Positions 46,317-55,410 of a stretch of 64,000 bases of DNA are shown here, in pieces; position 1 is the first letter of the stretch; the number at the start of each line of letters is the position of its first letter. The notes under the pieces were generated by a model. It saw nothing but the letters and a program-made list of their open reading frames with translations. It was not told the origin of the DNA and ran no database searches. Position numbers and translations under genes: made by a program. The stretch comes from Candidatus Dormiibacterota bacterium. GTDB taxonomy: Bacteria; Chloroflexota; Dormibacteria; Dormibacterales; Dormibacteraceae. Where the stretch lies: NCBI GenBank assembly GCA_955652705.1, contig CATPBK010000080.1:1-64000 (forward strand), in the 5' to 3' direction.

Positions 46317-47509
46317 GCCAGGGCCTTCTTCAACAGCTCGGCGGCCTGGTCGACGTCGGTGGCCGAGAGGATGAGCGGCGGCTCCACGCGAATGCTGTAG
46401 TCGTCCACCGCGTTGACGATCACGCCCGCCTCCATGGCTTTCACCTGGTAGTCCTTGGCGCGCGCCTCGGCGAACGTGAACGCGCGCATCATCCCGATGC
46501 CGCGGGCGTCGGTCTGCCCGAGGTCCTCGAGGGCTGCCTGGAGCAGGTCGCCCACCTCGACCGCGTGCTCGAGCAGATGGTCGCGCTCGACCACATCGAT
46601 GGTCGCCAGGGCGGCCGCCGCCACGACGGGGTTGCCGCCGAAGGTCGTCCCATGGTCGCCGGGTTCCAGCACGTCGGCGCGCGGCTTGGCCAGGCAGGCG
46701 CCGATGGGCAGGCCGCCGCCGAGCGCCTTGGCCAGCGTCATGATGTCCGGCTCGACGCCGACGAGCTGGTGGGCGAACCAGCGACCGGTCCTGCCCATGC
46801 CCGTCTGAACCTCGTCCAGGATCAGGAGTAGGTTCTGCTCGTCGCACCACTGCCGAACGCCCTTCAGGTAGTCGGGCGAGGGCACGATGATCCCGATCTC
46901 GCCCATGATCGGCTCCAGCATCACGGCCACGGTCCGCTCGTTGGTGGCCGCCTTGATCGCCTTGAGGTCGTCATAGGGAACGTGAACGAACCCGTCCGGC
47001 ATGGGCGTGAAGGGCTTCTGGTACTTCTCCTGTCCGGTGGCGGCGATCGTCGCCAGCGTGCGGCCGTGGAAGGAGCCGAGCGCGGTGATGATCTCGTAAG
47101 CGCCGTCGCGGTTTCGCTTGCCCCACTTGCGCGCGATCTTGATCGCCACTTCGTTGGACTCCGCGCCGCTGTTGTTGAGGAACACGCGCGAGGGAAAGGC
47201 GAGCTGCACGAGGCGCCGCGCCAGCAACACGGCGTTGTGCTGGTAGTAGAGGCCGGAGGTGTGGATCAGCTGGCGCGACTGTTCGGCGACCGCTTCCACG
47301 ATCGCGGGGTGGCAGTGGCCGAGGATGTTGACGGCGATGCCAGCCATCAGATCGAGGTATTCCTTGCCCCGATCGTCATATAGGTGCACGCCTTCGCCAC
47401 GCACGAATGTGACCGGCAAGCGCTTGCCGGTCTGCATCAAGTACTCGTGGTCGAGCTCGACGACCTCATCGTGCGTCAGGTGGCCGTGCGTCATCTCGTC
47501 GCGCGTCAT
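46313..47509 (-). CDS. argD: Acetylornithine aminotransferase
   Basis: 398-residue class III PLP enzyme. NSGAESNEVAIKIARKW, GSFHGRT, LLILDEVQTGMGRTG and TLAKALGGGLPIGACLA with the PLP Lys. ATG start overlaps argB stop (ATGA). Converts N-acetylglutamate semialdehyde to N-acetylornithine. Confidence 0.95.
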   Translation of the reverse strand: MTRDEMTHGHLTHDEVVELDHEYLMQTGKRLPVTFVRGEGVHLYDDRGKEYLDLMAGIAVNILGHCHPAIVEAVAEQSRQLIHTSGLYYQHNAVLLARRLVQLAFPSRVFLNNSGAESNEVAIKIARKWGKRNRDGAYEIITALGSFHGRTLATIAATGQEKYQKPFTPMPDGFVHVPYDDLKAIKAATNERTVAVMLEPIMGEIGIIVPSPDYLKGVRQWCDEQNLLLILDEVQTGMGRTGRWFAHQLVGVEPDIMTLAKALGGGLPIGACLAKPRADVLEPGDHGTTFGGNPVVAAAALATIDVVERDHLLEHAVEVGDLLQAALEDLGQTDARGIGMMRAFTFAEARAKDYQVKAMEAGVIVNAVDDYSIRVEPPLILSATDVDQAAELLKKALA

Positions 47510-48339
47510 GGTGTGACCATGGTGCCTATGCCTGCCTCCGTGAACAGCTCCAACAAGAGCGCGTGGGCGGTACGGCCGTCGATGATGTGCGTTTGCGACA
47601 CTGCGTCAAGGGCGCGCAAGCAGGCCTTGACCTTGGGGATCATGCCGCCGCTGACCTTGCCGGTCGTGAGCAGCCGTTCGGCGTCGGCGCGGCTCAGCTG
47701 GCTCACGACCTTGTCCTCCTCGCCGACCACACCCTCGACGTCGGTGAGCAGGATCAGCTTGGCGGCGCCGAGCCCGACCGCGACCTCGGCCGCCACCGTG
47801 TCGGCGTTGATGTTGTACGAGTGCCCGTCGTAGCCAAGGCCGATCGAAGCGATGACCGGTATGTAGCCGCGATTGATCAGCGCCTGGATCGGCTCCGGAT
47901 TGATCTGGGTCACGCGACCGACGAAGCCCAAGCTCGGGTCGGAGGCCTCGGCGATGATGCTGGGGCCGTCCTCGCCGCTCATGCCGACCGCCTGGCCGCC
48001 GAGCCTGTTGATGGTCGCCACCAGGTCCGGGTTGATCTTCCCGGTCAAGACCATCTTCACCACGTCCATGGTCTCGGCGTCGGTGACACGGAGCCCCTCC
48101 AGGAACTCGGCTTTCAAACCGAGCCGCTCGCTCATCGCGGTGATCTCCGGACCGCCCCCGTGGACCAGGACCGGGTAAAGGCCGACGTACCGCAGAAGCA
48201 CGACATCCAGCAGCGTTTCCTGCTTGGAGTTCATCGCGCTGCCGCCCAGCTTCACAACGACCGTCTGGCCGTGGAAGCGCTTGATGTACGGCAGCGCCTC
48301 GACCAGCACGCGGGCGCGGTCTTCAGCAGTCAGCGTCAT
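47506..48339 (-). CDS. argB: Acetylglutamate kinase
   Basis: 277 residues from ATG (MTLTAEDRARVLVEALPYI). VVVKLGGSAM, PVLVHGGGPEI, NINADTVAAEVAVGLGAAKLI and the late KVSGGMIPKVKACL. An N-terminal helix before the kinase core suggests the arginine-sensitive hexameric type. A GTG 15 bases upstream is a less likely start. Confidence 0.95.
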   Translation of the reverse strand: MTLTAEDRARVLVEALPYIKRFHGQTVVVKLGGSAMNSKQETLLDVVLLRYVGLYPVLVHGGGPEITAMSERLGLKAEFLEGLRVTDAETMDVVKMVLTGKINPDLVATINRLGGQAVGMSGEDGPSIIAEASDPSLGFVGRVTQINPEPIQALINRGYIPVIASIGLGYDGHSYNINADTVAAEVAVGLGAAKLILLTDVEGVVGEEDKVVSQLSRADAERLLTTGKVSGGMIPKVKACLRALDAVSQTHIIDGRTAHALLLELFTEAGIGTMVTP

Positions 48340-48387
48340 GTCGTCCCACCCCACGAAATCTTCGATATCGCGGGGATCCCGGCGTTC

Positions 48388-49605
48388 TCAGGTCGTGTAA
48401 TCAGCATTTATCTGCACGTACTCCTCCGATAGGTCGCAGCCCCAGGCTTCAGCCTCGCCGTCGCCCAGTCCGAGTTCGGCGGCAATCTCGATCTCCGGTG
48501 TTCTGAAGGCCTGCTGGACCGCTTCCAGGTCGACAGGCTGGCCCGTTCCGGCCGTGAACACGGTCAGGCCGCCGACCCGCACCGTGAGCCGGTCGATGGC
48601 GAGCTCCGAGCCACTGTAACCGAGCGCGCACACGATCCGGCCCCAGTTCGGGTCGCCACCGTGGACGGCGGTCTTGACGAGGCTGGAAGAGGCGACCGCC
48701 CGCGCCGCCTGCCGCGCCTGGCCATGATCGGGGGCGCCCTTCACCCGTACGGTGATCAGCTTCGTGGCGCCCTCGCCGTCCTGGGCGATGGCTCGGGCCA
48801 GCTGGCGCGCGACGAGCAGGATGGCGTCCTCGAGCACTTCCGCTTCCGGTGAGGCGGGACCGATCGGCCGGTTGCCGGCCGCGCCGTTGGCGAGCAGGAG
48901 AAAGGTGTCGTTGGTGGAGCTGTCGCCGTCGACGGTGACCTGGTTGAAGCTGCGGTCGGCGACGCGCCTCACGAGCGCAGCCATCAGGCCCGGCTCGACC
49001 GCGGCGTCGGTCGTGACGTAGGCGAGCATGGTCGCCAGGTTCGGGTGGATCATCCCAGCGCCCTTGCACATACCGCCGACCCGCACGTTGGCGCCCGCCA
49101 CCTCGACCTCGGTGGTGGCGGTCTTCGGCTTGGTGTCGGTGGTCATGATGGCTCGCGCGGCCGCGGGGCCGTTCTCTGCCGAGAGCCCCTCGCAGGCGGC
49201 CGCAATGCCGCGCTTCACCGCCTCCATCGGCAGGTAGCGGCCGATCACGCCGGTCGACCCGATCAAGACCTGAGGCGGGTCGAGGTCCAGGCGATCCGCC
49301 GTCAGCTTCGCCATCAGGAGAGCGTCCTTGTAGCCCTGGGCGCCGGTGCAGGCGTTGGCGTTCCCGGAGTTGATGACCAGCGCCTGGACCCGATTTTGCC
49401 GGAGGTGGAGCTGGTCGATCACGACCGGCGCCGCCTTCACCTTGTTGGTCGTGAACACGCCGCCGGCGTCGCACTTCCGCTCGCTCTGGATCACGCAGAG
49501 GTCATCACGCTGATCCTCCGGAATCGCACCCGCGCCGGCCGTGAAGGCTTTGATGCCGCAGGCGGCGGTGCCCGCCCGCCAGTCGCGCGGGAAGGTCAGG
49601 GCCAC
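48388..49605 (-). CDS. argJ: Bifunctional ornithine acetyltransferase/N-acetylglutamate synthase
   Basis: 405 residues. Autocleavage site HPNLATMLAY with the nucleophilic Thr near residue 192, preceded by GGMCKGAGMI. VQALVINSGNANACTG and HGGDPNWGRIVCALGYSG are conserved. GTG start lies within the end of argC behind a strong GGAGG. Recycles the acetyl group, making argA/argE unnecessary. Confidence 0.96.
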   Translation of the reverse strand: MALTFPRDWRAGTAACGIKAFTAGAGAIPEDQRDDLCVIQSERKCDAGGVFTTNKVKAAPVVIDQLHLRQNRVQALVINSGNANACTGAQGYKDALLMAKLTADRLDLDPPQVLIGSTGVIGRYLPMEAVKRGIAAACEGLSAENGPAAARAIMTTDTKPKTATTEVEVAGANVRVGGMCKGAGMIHPNLATMLAYVTTDAAVEPGLMAALVRRVADRSFNQVTVDGDSSTNDTFLLLANGAAGNRPIGPASPEAEVLEDAILLVARQLARAIAQDGEGATKLITVRVKGAPDHGQARQAARAVASSSLVKTAVHGGDPNWGRIVCALGYSGSELAIDRLTVRVGGLTVFTAGTGQPVDLEAVQQAFRTPEIEIAAELGLGDGEAEAWGCDLSEEYVQINADYTT

Positions 49606-50609
49606 TGGAGCGCCTCCTCGAGTCCGAGCCGGCGATCGAGGCCGAAGGCGATGTTGAAGCACTCGACCCCTTGCCCGGAGGCGCCCTTGACGAGGTTGTC
49701 GAGGGCCGCGGTCACCACCGCCTTGTGGCCCTGCGCCGACACGTTGACCAGGCAGAGGTTGGTGTGGCTCGCCAGCTTGGTCGTCGGCGTCCGCTCGACG
49801 ACGCGCGTGAAGGGCTGCTCGCTGTAGAACTCGCGGTAGGCCTCTTCGAGCTGGGCGAGCGGGCCGGCCAGATCGAAATAGCAGGTGACGAGGATGCCGC
49901 GGGTCATCGGGACCAGATGCGGCACGAAGGTCACCTCCGGTGGCTTGCCGGCCAGGCCGGCCAGCTCCTGGAGCACCTCGGGCAGGTGGCGGTGGCCGGT
50001 GATCGCATAAGCGCCCAGGGTCTCGTTGACCTCGGCGAAATGCACCCCCAGGCCCGGCGACCGGCCGGCCCCGCTCACGCCGGACTTCGCATCCACGATC
50101 ACGTCCGACGCGACCAGGCCCGCCGCCACGGCCGGCGCCAGCCCCAGTATGGCTGCCGTCGAGTAGCACCCGGGGACCGCCACCAGCCGGGCGTCGGGGA
50201 GGTCCGCGGCGTGCAGCTCGGGGAGCCCGAAGACGGCGCTGGCAAGCAGGTCGCGGGCGGGGTGCTCCTGCCGGTACCAGACCGGATAGAGCGCCGGGTC
50301 TTTGAGCCGGAAGTCGGCGCTCATGTCGACCACGCGCGCGCCTGCCTCCAACCACGCTTCCGCCTTGGCCGCGCCGACGTTGTGGGGCAGGCAGCTGAAG
50401 ACCACGTCGACCTGCGAAGCGTCCGGCTCCGGCCGGAACTCGCCTTCCAGGTCGTGGAGCGGGAAGACCTCCGAATAGGGCCGGCCGGCCAAGGAGCGCG
50501 AGGTGAGCTGGACCAGTTCCACCGCCGGGTGGCGGGACAGGAGGTGGACCAGCGTCATGCCCGCATAGCCATTGGCGCCGGCCACCGCGGCCCGGGTCTT
50601 CCCACTCAT
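49596..50609 (-). CDS. argC: N-acetyl-gamma-glutamyl-phosphate reductase
   Basis: 337 residues. AVAGANGYAGMTLVHLL (NADP fold), SCLPHNV, catalytic Cys in VAVPGCYSTAAILGL near 148, and PHLVPMTRGILVT. First gene of argC-J-B-D-R-G-H. TATGTT lies 9 nt before ATG and is overlapped by an ArgR-box-like site. Confidence 0.96.
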   Translation of the reverse strand: MSGKTRAAVAGANGYAGMTLVHLLSRHPAVELVQLTSRSLAGRPYSEVFPLHDLEGEFRPEPDASQVDVVFSCLPHNVGAAKAEAWLEAGARVVDMSADFRLKDPALYPVWYRQEHPARDLLASAVFGLPELHAADLPDARLVAVPGCYSTAAILGLAPAVAAGLVASDVIVDAKSGVSGAGRSPGLGVHFAEVNETLGAYAITGHRHLPEVLQELAGLAGKPPEVTFVPHLVPMTRGILVTCYFDLAGPLAQLEEAYREFYSEQPFTRVVERTPTTKLASHTNLCLVNVSAQGHKAVVTAALDNLVKGASGQGVECFNIAFGLDRRLGLEEALQWP

Positions 50610-50610
50610 G

Positions 50611-50649
50611 AGTGCATAAACATACAGGCCTTACGCATAAGCATGCAGG
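50611..50649. promoter_or_regulatory. Tandem ArgR-box-like operators and argC promoter
   Basis: Two similar sites, TGCATAAACATACAGG (from 50613) and CGCATAAGCATGCAGG (from 50634), are spaced exactly 21 bp, the usual spacing of paired ARG boxes. The first overlaps the minus-strand -10 TATGTT (50619-50624). They resemble the GCAT-rich ARG boxes of actinobacteria. Confidence 0.65.
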
Positions 50650-50661
50650 TCGCTCCGGAGG

Positions 50662-50973
50662 TCAGGCTTCGTTGAAGAAGCAGCTCGTCGCGCCCGTGTG
50701 GCAGGCCGGCCCGTGCGCGTGGACGCGGAGCAGGATTGCGTCCAGGTCGCAGTCGAGGCGGCGCTCGACCACGTCCATCCGGTTGCCGGAAGTGCCGCCT
50801 TTCTCCCAGAGCCCACGGGTCCGGGAGTGGAACCAGGCCTGCCCGGTCTCGACTGTTTTGCGCCAGGCCTCGGCGTCCATCCAGGCCAGCATCAGGACGT
50901 GGCCGGTGTCCGCATCCTGCACGACAGCTGGAAGGAGGCCGCCGGTGAAATCCGGTTCACCCTGCTCGCTCAT
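50662..50973 (-). CDS. hisI: Phosphoribosyl-AMP cyclohydrolase
   Basis: 103 residues from ATG ([20 protein letters not shown]), HisI domain only, no HisE fusion. [32 protein letters not shown], metal site [13 protein letters not shown], zinc Cys/His in [13 protein letters not shown]. Opens the ring of PR-AMP in histidine synthesis. Confidence 0.95.
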   Translation of the reverse strand: MSEQGEPDFTGGLLPAVVQDADTGHVLMLAWMDAEAWRKTVETGQAWFHSRTRGLWEKGGTSGNRMDVVERRLDCDLDAILLRVHAHGPACHTGATSCFFNEA

Positions 50974-51190
50974 CTGAGGCAATCCCGGGGCCCCGGCAGA
51001 AGGCCAGGGGCGGCCGCGAGTGCGGCCGAAGGGGGGCAGGGCTGTGCCCCGCACAGCCCGCCGCCGGTGTCAAGACCGCCGAAGGCGGGCGAGCGCAGGC
51101 GAGCCGGAGTCTTGACGCCGGTGTTGCCGGGGGGGCGGAGCCCCCCAGTTAAGGCGCGCGGGGAGCTTGCTCTGGGCATGGTGACCGCGT
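50974..51190. repeat. Hairpin-dense spacer between hisF and hisI
   Basis: No gene. In order: palindrome CCGGGGCCCCGG; CGGCCGC-gagt-GCGGCCG (51011-51028); GGGCTGTGC-ccc-GCACAGCCC (51039-51059); a long stem GTGTCAAGAC/GTCTTGACGC (51064-51121); GGGGGGC-gga-GCCCCCC (51130-51146). Fragments resemble the hisZ upstream spacer. Confidence 0.55.
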
Positions 51191-51952
51191 TCACAGCCTA
51201 ATCTCCAGTCCGAGGGCTGCGAGGTCTTGCTTGACCTGCCCGATCGTCAGCTCGCCGAAGTGGAACACCGACGCCGCCAGGGCTGCCTCGGCCCCCCCGG
51301 CCGTGAGCGCCTCGTACATGTGCGCCGCGGTGCCCGCCCCGCCCGAGGCGATCACCGGCAGCCGCACCGCCCGGCTCACCGCGGCGGTCAGCTCCAGGTC
51401 GTAGCCGCTCTTGGTCCCGTCCCGGTCCATCGAGGTCAGCAGGATCTCCCCCGCCCCCCGGTCCTCAGCTTCGCGAGCCCAGGCCACCGCGTCGCGGCCC
51501 GCTTCGCGCCGGCCGCCGTGGCTGAACACCTCCCAGCCCGCGGCCTCCGGGCGGCGCCGGGCATCGATCGCGACGACGACGCACTGGGAGCCGAAGATTT
51601 CCGCTCCTCGCGTGATCAGCTCTGGATCCTCGAGGGCGGCGGTGTTCACGGCCACCTTGTCGGCCCCGTGCGAGAGCAATTGCTGCATGTCCTCAGTGCT
51701 GCGCACGCCGCCCCCCACCGTGAGCGGGATGAAGACCTGGTCGGCCGTGCGCGAGACCGCGTCAAGGAGGATGTCCCGTTCCTCCGCGGAAGCGGTGATG
51801 TCCAGGAAGACGAGCTCGTCGGCGCCCGCCTGGTCGTAGGCGGCGGCCAGCTCGGCCGGGTCGCCTGCGTCGCGCAGCTCGACGAACCGAACGCCTTTTA
51901 CGACGCGGCCCGCGTCAACGTCCAGGCACGGTATGACGCGCTTGGCTGGCAT
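51191..51952 (-). CDS. hisF: Imidazole glycerol phosphate synthase cyclase subunit
   Basis: 253-residue TIM barrel. [17 protein letters not shown] (catalytic Asp), [51 protein letters not shown] (second catalytic Asp), VIASGGAGT. Uses ammonia from HisH. Confidence 0.96.
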   Translation of the reverse strand: MPAKRVIPCLDVDAGRVVKGVRFVELRDAGDPAELAAAYDQAGADELVFLDITASAEERDILLDAVSRTADQVFIPLTVGGGVRSTEDMQQLLSHGADKVAVNTAALEDPELITRGAEIFGSQCVVVAIDARRRPEAAGWEVFSHGGRREAGRDAVAWAREAEDRGAGEILLTSMDRDGTKSGYDLELTAAVSRAVRLPVIASGGAGTAAHMYEALTAGGAEAALAASVFHFGELTIGQVKQDLAALGLEIRL

Positions 51953-51962
51953 GGCGATTCAG

Positions 51963-52289
51963 TCAGCCGACCTTGAAGAGAGGTTCGCCGCCGAACACGA
52001 ACGGTTCTTCCGGTTGAAAGGCGTCGGCCTTGCTGTTGAATTCCTTGAAGCCAGGATCGTTGTCGTGCACGTGGTGCCCCTCGCCCTCCGACTCGACAGC
52101 GATCACGTAGTTGGCGATGCCTTCCTTCTCGTGGGTGCCGAAGGCCGAGCGGAAGATGCGAGCCCGCTTGAAGAGTCCCCGCTTGTGATAGTCGCGCCAG
52201 CGCGGGAGCTCGCTCGACTCGAAGAGCCGCTCGTACTCGTGTGCCTGCTCGGCCCGGATCCTGATCACCAGAACAGCCATCTCGCTCAT
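51963..52289 (-). CDS. Unknown 108-residue protein between hisH and hisF
   Basis: ATG directly follows the hisH stop. MAVLVIRIRAEQAHEYERLF, LFKRARIFRSAFGTHEKEG, GHHVHDNDPGFKEFN, EPEEPFVFGGEP-like end. Alternating strands and helices suggest a ferredoxin-like alpha/beta barrel fold (EthD/ABM style). hisA usually sits here and is absent from the window; this protein is too short to replace it. Confidence 0.75.
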   Translation of the reverse strand: MSEMAVLVIRIRAEQAHEYERLFESSELPRWRDYHKRGLFKRARIFRSAFGTHEKEGIANYVIAVESEGEGHHVHDNDPGFKEFNSKADAFQPEEPFVFGGEPLFKVG

Positions 52290-52889
52290 TCAGCCCTCCC
52301 CGCAAACGCCCAGAAAGTTGGCATAGACCCGAAGCCCAGCAGTGCCGCTCTTCTCCGGGTGGAACTGGGTGCCCATCACGTTAAGGCGCGCGGCGGCGGC
52401 GGCCGGCGCCGTCTCGGTGCTGCCGATCACGCAGTCAGTCGCAGCTGGCGTGTAGGAGTGCACGAAGTAAAAGTAGGACGCGTCCGGGATGCCGTCCCAG
52501 AGCGGCGACCAGTCGACCTGGCGCAGCCGGCACCAGCCGATCACCGGCAGGCGCTCGCTGTCGGCGACCAGCTCGACCGAGCCCTTGAGCAACCCGAGGC
52601 CCTCATGGTGGCCGTGCTCGGAGGACTCGTCGAAGAGCAGCTGGTAGCCGAGGCAGACGCCGAGCAGCGGCTTACCGCGCCGGGCCAGGTCCACCACTTC
52701 CCGGCCCAGGTTGCCCTGCTCCAGCTTCTTCAAAGCCGGCGCGAAAGCCCCGACGCCTGGCAGGACCAGACCGTTGGCTCGGCGCAGGTCCTCCTTGTCC
52801 GCGGTGATCGTCGGATGGGCGCCCGCGTTGAGCAGCGCGCGCTCGACCGAGCGCAGGTTGCCAACGCCATAGTCGACGATGGCGATCAA
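52290..52889 (-). CDS. hisH: Imidazole glycerol phosphate synthase glutaminase subunit
   Basis: 199-residue class I glutaminase. IAIVDYGVGNLRSVERAL, nucleophile Cys in LLGVCLGYQLL, and His/Glu in GTQFHPEKSG. TTG start. Supplies ammonia to HisF. Confidence 0.96.
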   Translation of the reverse strand: MIAIVDYGVGNLRSVERALLNAGAHPTITADKEDLRRANGLVLPGVGAFAPALKKLEQGNLGREVVDLARRGKPLLGVCLGYQLLFDESSEHGHHEGLGLLKGSVELVADSERLPVIGWCRLRQVDWSPLWDGIPDASYFYFVHSYTPAATDCVIGSTETAPAAAAARLNVMGTQFHPEKSGTAGLRVYANFLGVCGEG

Positions 52890-52941
52890 CCGGTGAGGCC
52901 GTCCCGGGCCGGCGCAGATCCCCCGTTGGTCCCGGGCGCTC

Positions 52942-53523
52942 TCAACCTAGTACGCCTTTCGAGGAAGGGACGCCGCGGCCGCGCACGGACATCGAATCGC
53001 GCAGGGCCAGACCCAATGCCTTGAACGTCGATTCCGCGATGTGGTGCCGGTTGCGGCCCCGGATCAGGTCAACGTGGATGGTCGCCCCGAGGTGCAGCGA
53101 GAAGGCTCGCCAGAACTCCTCTAGCACCTCGCTTTCGAGTGTTCCGATCCGCCCTTTGAGAGGCACGTTGTAGGAGAGGTAAGGCCGCTTCCCGAGGTCG
53201 ACCACCACGCGCGCCAGCGACTCGTCGAGGGGCGCGTAGGCGGCGGCGAAGCGGGCAATTCCGTCGCGGTCGCCAAGCACCTTGGCGAGGACCTGCCCGA
53301 GCACGATCCCGGAATCCTCCACGAGGTGGTGCGGGTCGACCTGGACGTCGCCCTGCCCCCGCAGCCGCAGATCGAACGCTCCGTAGCGGGCGACCTGCTC
53401 CAGCATGTGATCCAGGAAGGCCAGGCCCGTGCCGACCTCAACCTGGCTGCCCGCGTCCAGCGTGACCTCGGCGACCAGGCGGGTCTCCTTGGAGTCCCGC
53501 TCCAGGCGCGCGCTCCTACTCAA
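52942..53523 (-). CDS. hisB: Imidazoleglycerol-phosphate dehydratase
   Basis: 193 residues, monofunctional. GLAFLDHMLEQVARYG, DPHHLVEDSGIVLGQ and RGRNRHHIAESTFKALG provide the metal-binding His clusters. TTG start overlaps hisD stop. Confidence 0.96.
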   Translation of the reverse strand: MSRSARLERDSKETRLVAEVTLDAGSQVEVGTGLAFLDHMLEQVARYGAFDLRLRGQGDVQVDPHHLVEDSGIVLGQVLAKVLGDRDGIARFAAAYAPLDESLARVVVDLGKRPYLSYNVPLKGRIGTLESEVLEEFWRAFSLHLGATIHVDLIRGRNRHHIAESTFKALGLALRDSMSVRGRGVPSSKGVLG

Positions 53524-54784
53524 AGCGCACCTCCACAGCGTGGGCGTGGGCGGTCAGCCCCTCCAGGCGGGCCAGGGCGACGCAAGCTTCACGCAGCAGG
53601 TCGAGGTCGCCCCGATTCAGGCTGGCGACGCTGGTGCGCTTCAAGAACGTGTACACGCCCAGGGGCGAGCTGAACCGGGCGGCGCCGGCCGTCGGCAGCG
53701 TGTGATTGGGGCCGGCGACGTAGTCGCCCAGCGCCACCGGAGCAAACGGCCCCAGGAAGACCGCCCCTGCGTTCTCGACCTTGGCCGAGAGCGCGCCCGG
53801 GTCGGCGACGATCAACTCCAGGTGCTCGGGGGCGAAGTCGTTGGCCACCTCCATCGCCTGCTCCAGGTCCTTCACGACGACCGTGCAGCAGTGCGCGGCG
53901 CCGATCACCTCGGCCCGCTCCAACCCTCGGACCAGGCTCGACAGCTCCTCCTCGACGCGGTCGGCGAGCTGGGCGGAGTCGGTCACCAGGACCGCCCAGG
54001 CCATCGGGTCGTGCTCCAGCTGGGAGGCCAGGTCGGCGGCTATGTAGTCCGCTCGAGCGCCGGCGTCGGCCACGATCAGCACCTCGGTGGGGCCGGCGAG
54101 AGAATCGATGCCGACCGCGCCGAAGACCTCCTTTTTGGCCAGCACCACGTAGACGTTCCCCGGCCCGGCAACGACGTCCACGCGGGGCACAGCCGCGGTG
54201 CCGTAGGCGAGCGCGGCGATCGCCTGGGCGCCCCCCATCCGGTAGACCTCGTCGACGCCCGCGATGGCGGCCGCGGCCAGGATGGCCACCGGCACCGACC
54301 CGTCGGGCGCCGGCGGGGTCGCCACGACCACCTCCGTCACGCCCGCGACCCGGGCTGGGATTGCCCCCATCAGCACTGTTGACGGGTAGGCGGCGCGGCC
54401 GCCGGGCACATAGAGCCCGGCGCGACGCACCGGGCGCGTGAGCAGCTTTAAGCCCGGCTTGCCCACCACCGGGTCGAAAACCTGCGTCTCGTGGAACTCG
54501 CGAATCCGGCGGGCCGCGAACTCGAGCGCGTCGCGGTTGGCGGGCGAGAGGCGTTTCAGCGCGTGGCGGAGCTCCTCTCCGGACACCCGGGCGCCGGCGT
54601 CGCCGGGGTCCCACCCGTCGAACCTTTTGGTGTATTCGCGGAGGGCCGCGTCGCCCTCAGTGCGGACGCGCTCGCAGATCTCGCGAACCGTCGCCCTCTC
54701 CTCGGCCAGCTCCCCCAGATCGAGCCTGCGCCGGCTGAGCGGCGAGTCGAACCAGGAGCCGGCGTCGAAGCGCTTCACTTTCAA
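53516..54784 (-). CDS. hisD: Histidinol dehydrogenase
   Basis: 422 residues. GLYVPGGRAAYPSTVLM, MGGAQAIAALAYGT, GPGNVYVVLAKKEVFG, DSLAGPTEVL, LEHDPMAWAVL and GPNHTLPTAGAARF (zinc and catalytic His). Catalyses the last two oxidations. TTG start overlaps hisG stop as TTGA. Confidence 0.97.
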   Translation of the reverse strand: MKVKRFDAGSWFDSPLSRRRLDLGELAEERATVREICERVRTEGDAALREYTKRFDGWDPGDAGARVSGEELRHALKRLSPANRDALEFAARRIREFHETQVFDPVVGKPGLKLLTRPVRRAGLYVPGGRAAYPSTVLMGAIPARVAGVTEVVVATPPAPDGSVPVAILAAAAIAGVDEVYRMGGAQAIAALAYGTAAVPRVDVVAGPGNVYVVLAKKEVFGAVGIDSLAGPTEVLIVADAGARADYIAADLASQLEHDPMAWAVLVTDSAQLADRVEEELSSLVRGLERAEVIGAAHCCTVVVKDLEQAMEVANDFAPEHLELIVADPGALSAKVENAGAVFLGPFAPVALGDYVAGPNHTLPTAGAARFSSPLGVYTFLKRTSVASLNRGDLDLLREACVALARLEGLTAHAHAVEVRFE

Positions 54785-55410
54785 CTCACCGCGCTCCTGA
54801 GCTTCGTCACCAGCGCCTGGACCTCGCCACTGCGCGTCTTGAGGCTGGCCTGGTTGGCGATCAGCCGGGCCGTCGAGTGCCCCACCTCGGCCACCACCCG
54901 GAGATGGTTCTCGCGCAGCGTGGCGCCGGTTGCGGTGAGGTCGGCGATCGCGTCGGCGAGGCCGACCTGGGGCGCCAGCTCGACCGCGCCGTGGAGGCGA
55001 ACGATGTCCACCGCATGGCCGGTGCGCCGAAAGAACTCGGCGGTCGCGATCGGGTACTTGGTGGCCACCCGCAGGAGCGGCGGCCAGGTCTCGGGCCCCG
55101 CGATCGGCGACGCCTCGGGCACCGCCAGGATCAGGCGGCAGGCGCCGAATCCGAGGTCGACCAGCTCATAGTGGTCGCCGCGGTTCTCCCAGAGCTGGTC
55201 CTTGCCGACCACGCCGAGGTCGGCGGCTCCGTGGTCGACGTACGCCGCCACGTCGGCCGGCCGTACCAGGACCAGCCTAAGGCCATCACGTTCCAGGAAG
55301 AGCCGCCGGCCGAGCTGCGCGGCGGTGACGCGGGCCACTCCCGCGCGCTCCAGCAAGCTCAGGCTGCCTTCCAGGAGGACGCCGGTCGGAATGGCCAGCG
55401 AGACTTTCAC
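54781..55410 (-). CDS. hisG: ATP phosphoribosyltransferase, short form
   Basis: 209 residues, lacking the C-terminal regulatory domain, so it needs HisZ, encoded just upstream. SLAIPTGVLLEGSLSLLE, VRPADVAAYVDHGAADLGVVG, VATKYPIATAEFF, LHGAVELAPQVGLADAIADL (PRPP loop). First step of histidine synthesis. GTG start overlaps hisZ stop. Confidence 0.96.
   Translation of the reverse strand: MKVSLAIPTGVLLEGSLSLLERAGVARVTAAQLGRRLFLERDGLRLVLVRPADVAAYVDHGAADLGVVGKDQLWENRGDHYELVDLGFGACRLILAVPEASPIAGPETWPPLLRVATKYPIATAEFFRRTGHAVDIVRLHGAVELAPQVGLADAIADLTATGATLRENHLRVVAEVGHSTARLIANQASLKTRSGEVQALVTKLRSAVS

Noticed and set aside
50662-50973. HisIE fusion
   Set aside because: The protein ends right after the HisI zinc motif; no phosphoribosyl-ATP pyrophosphatase domain follows.
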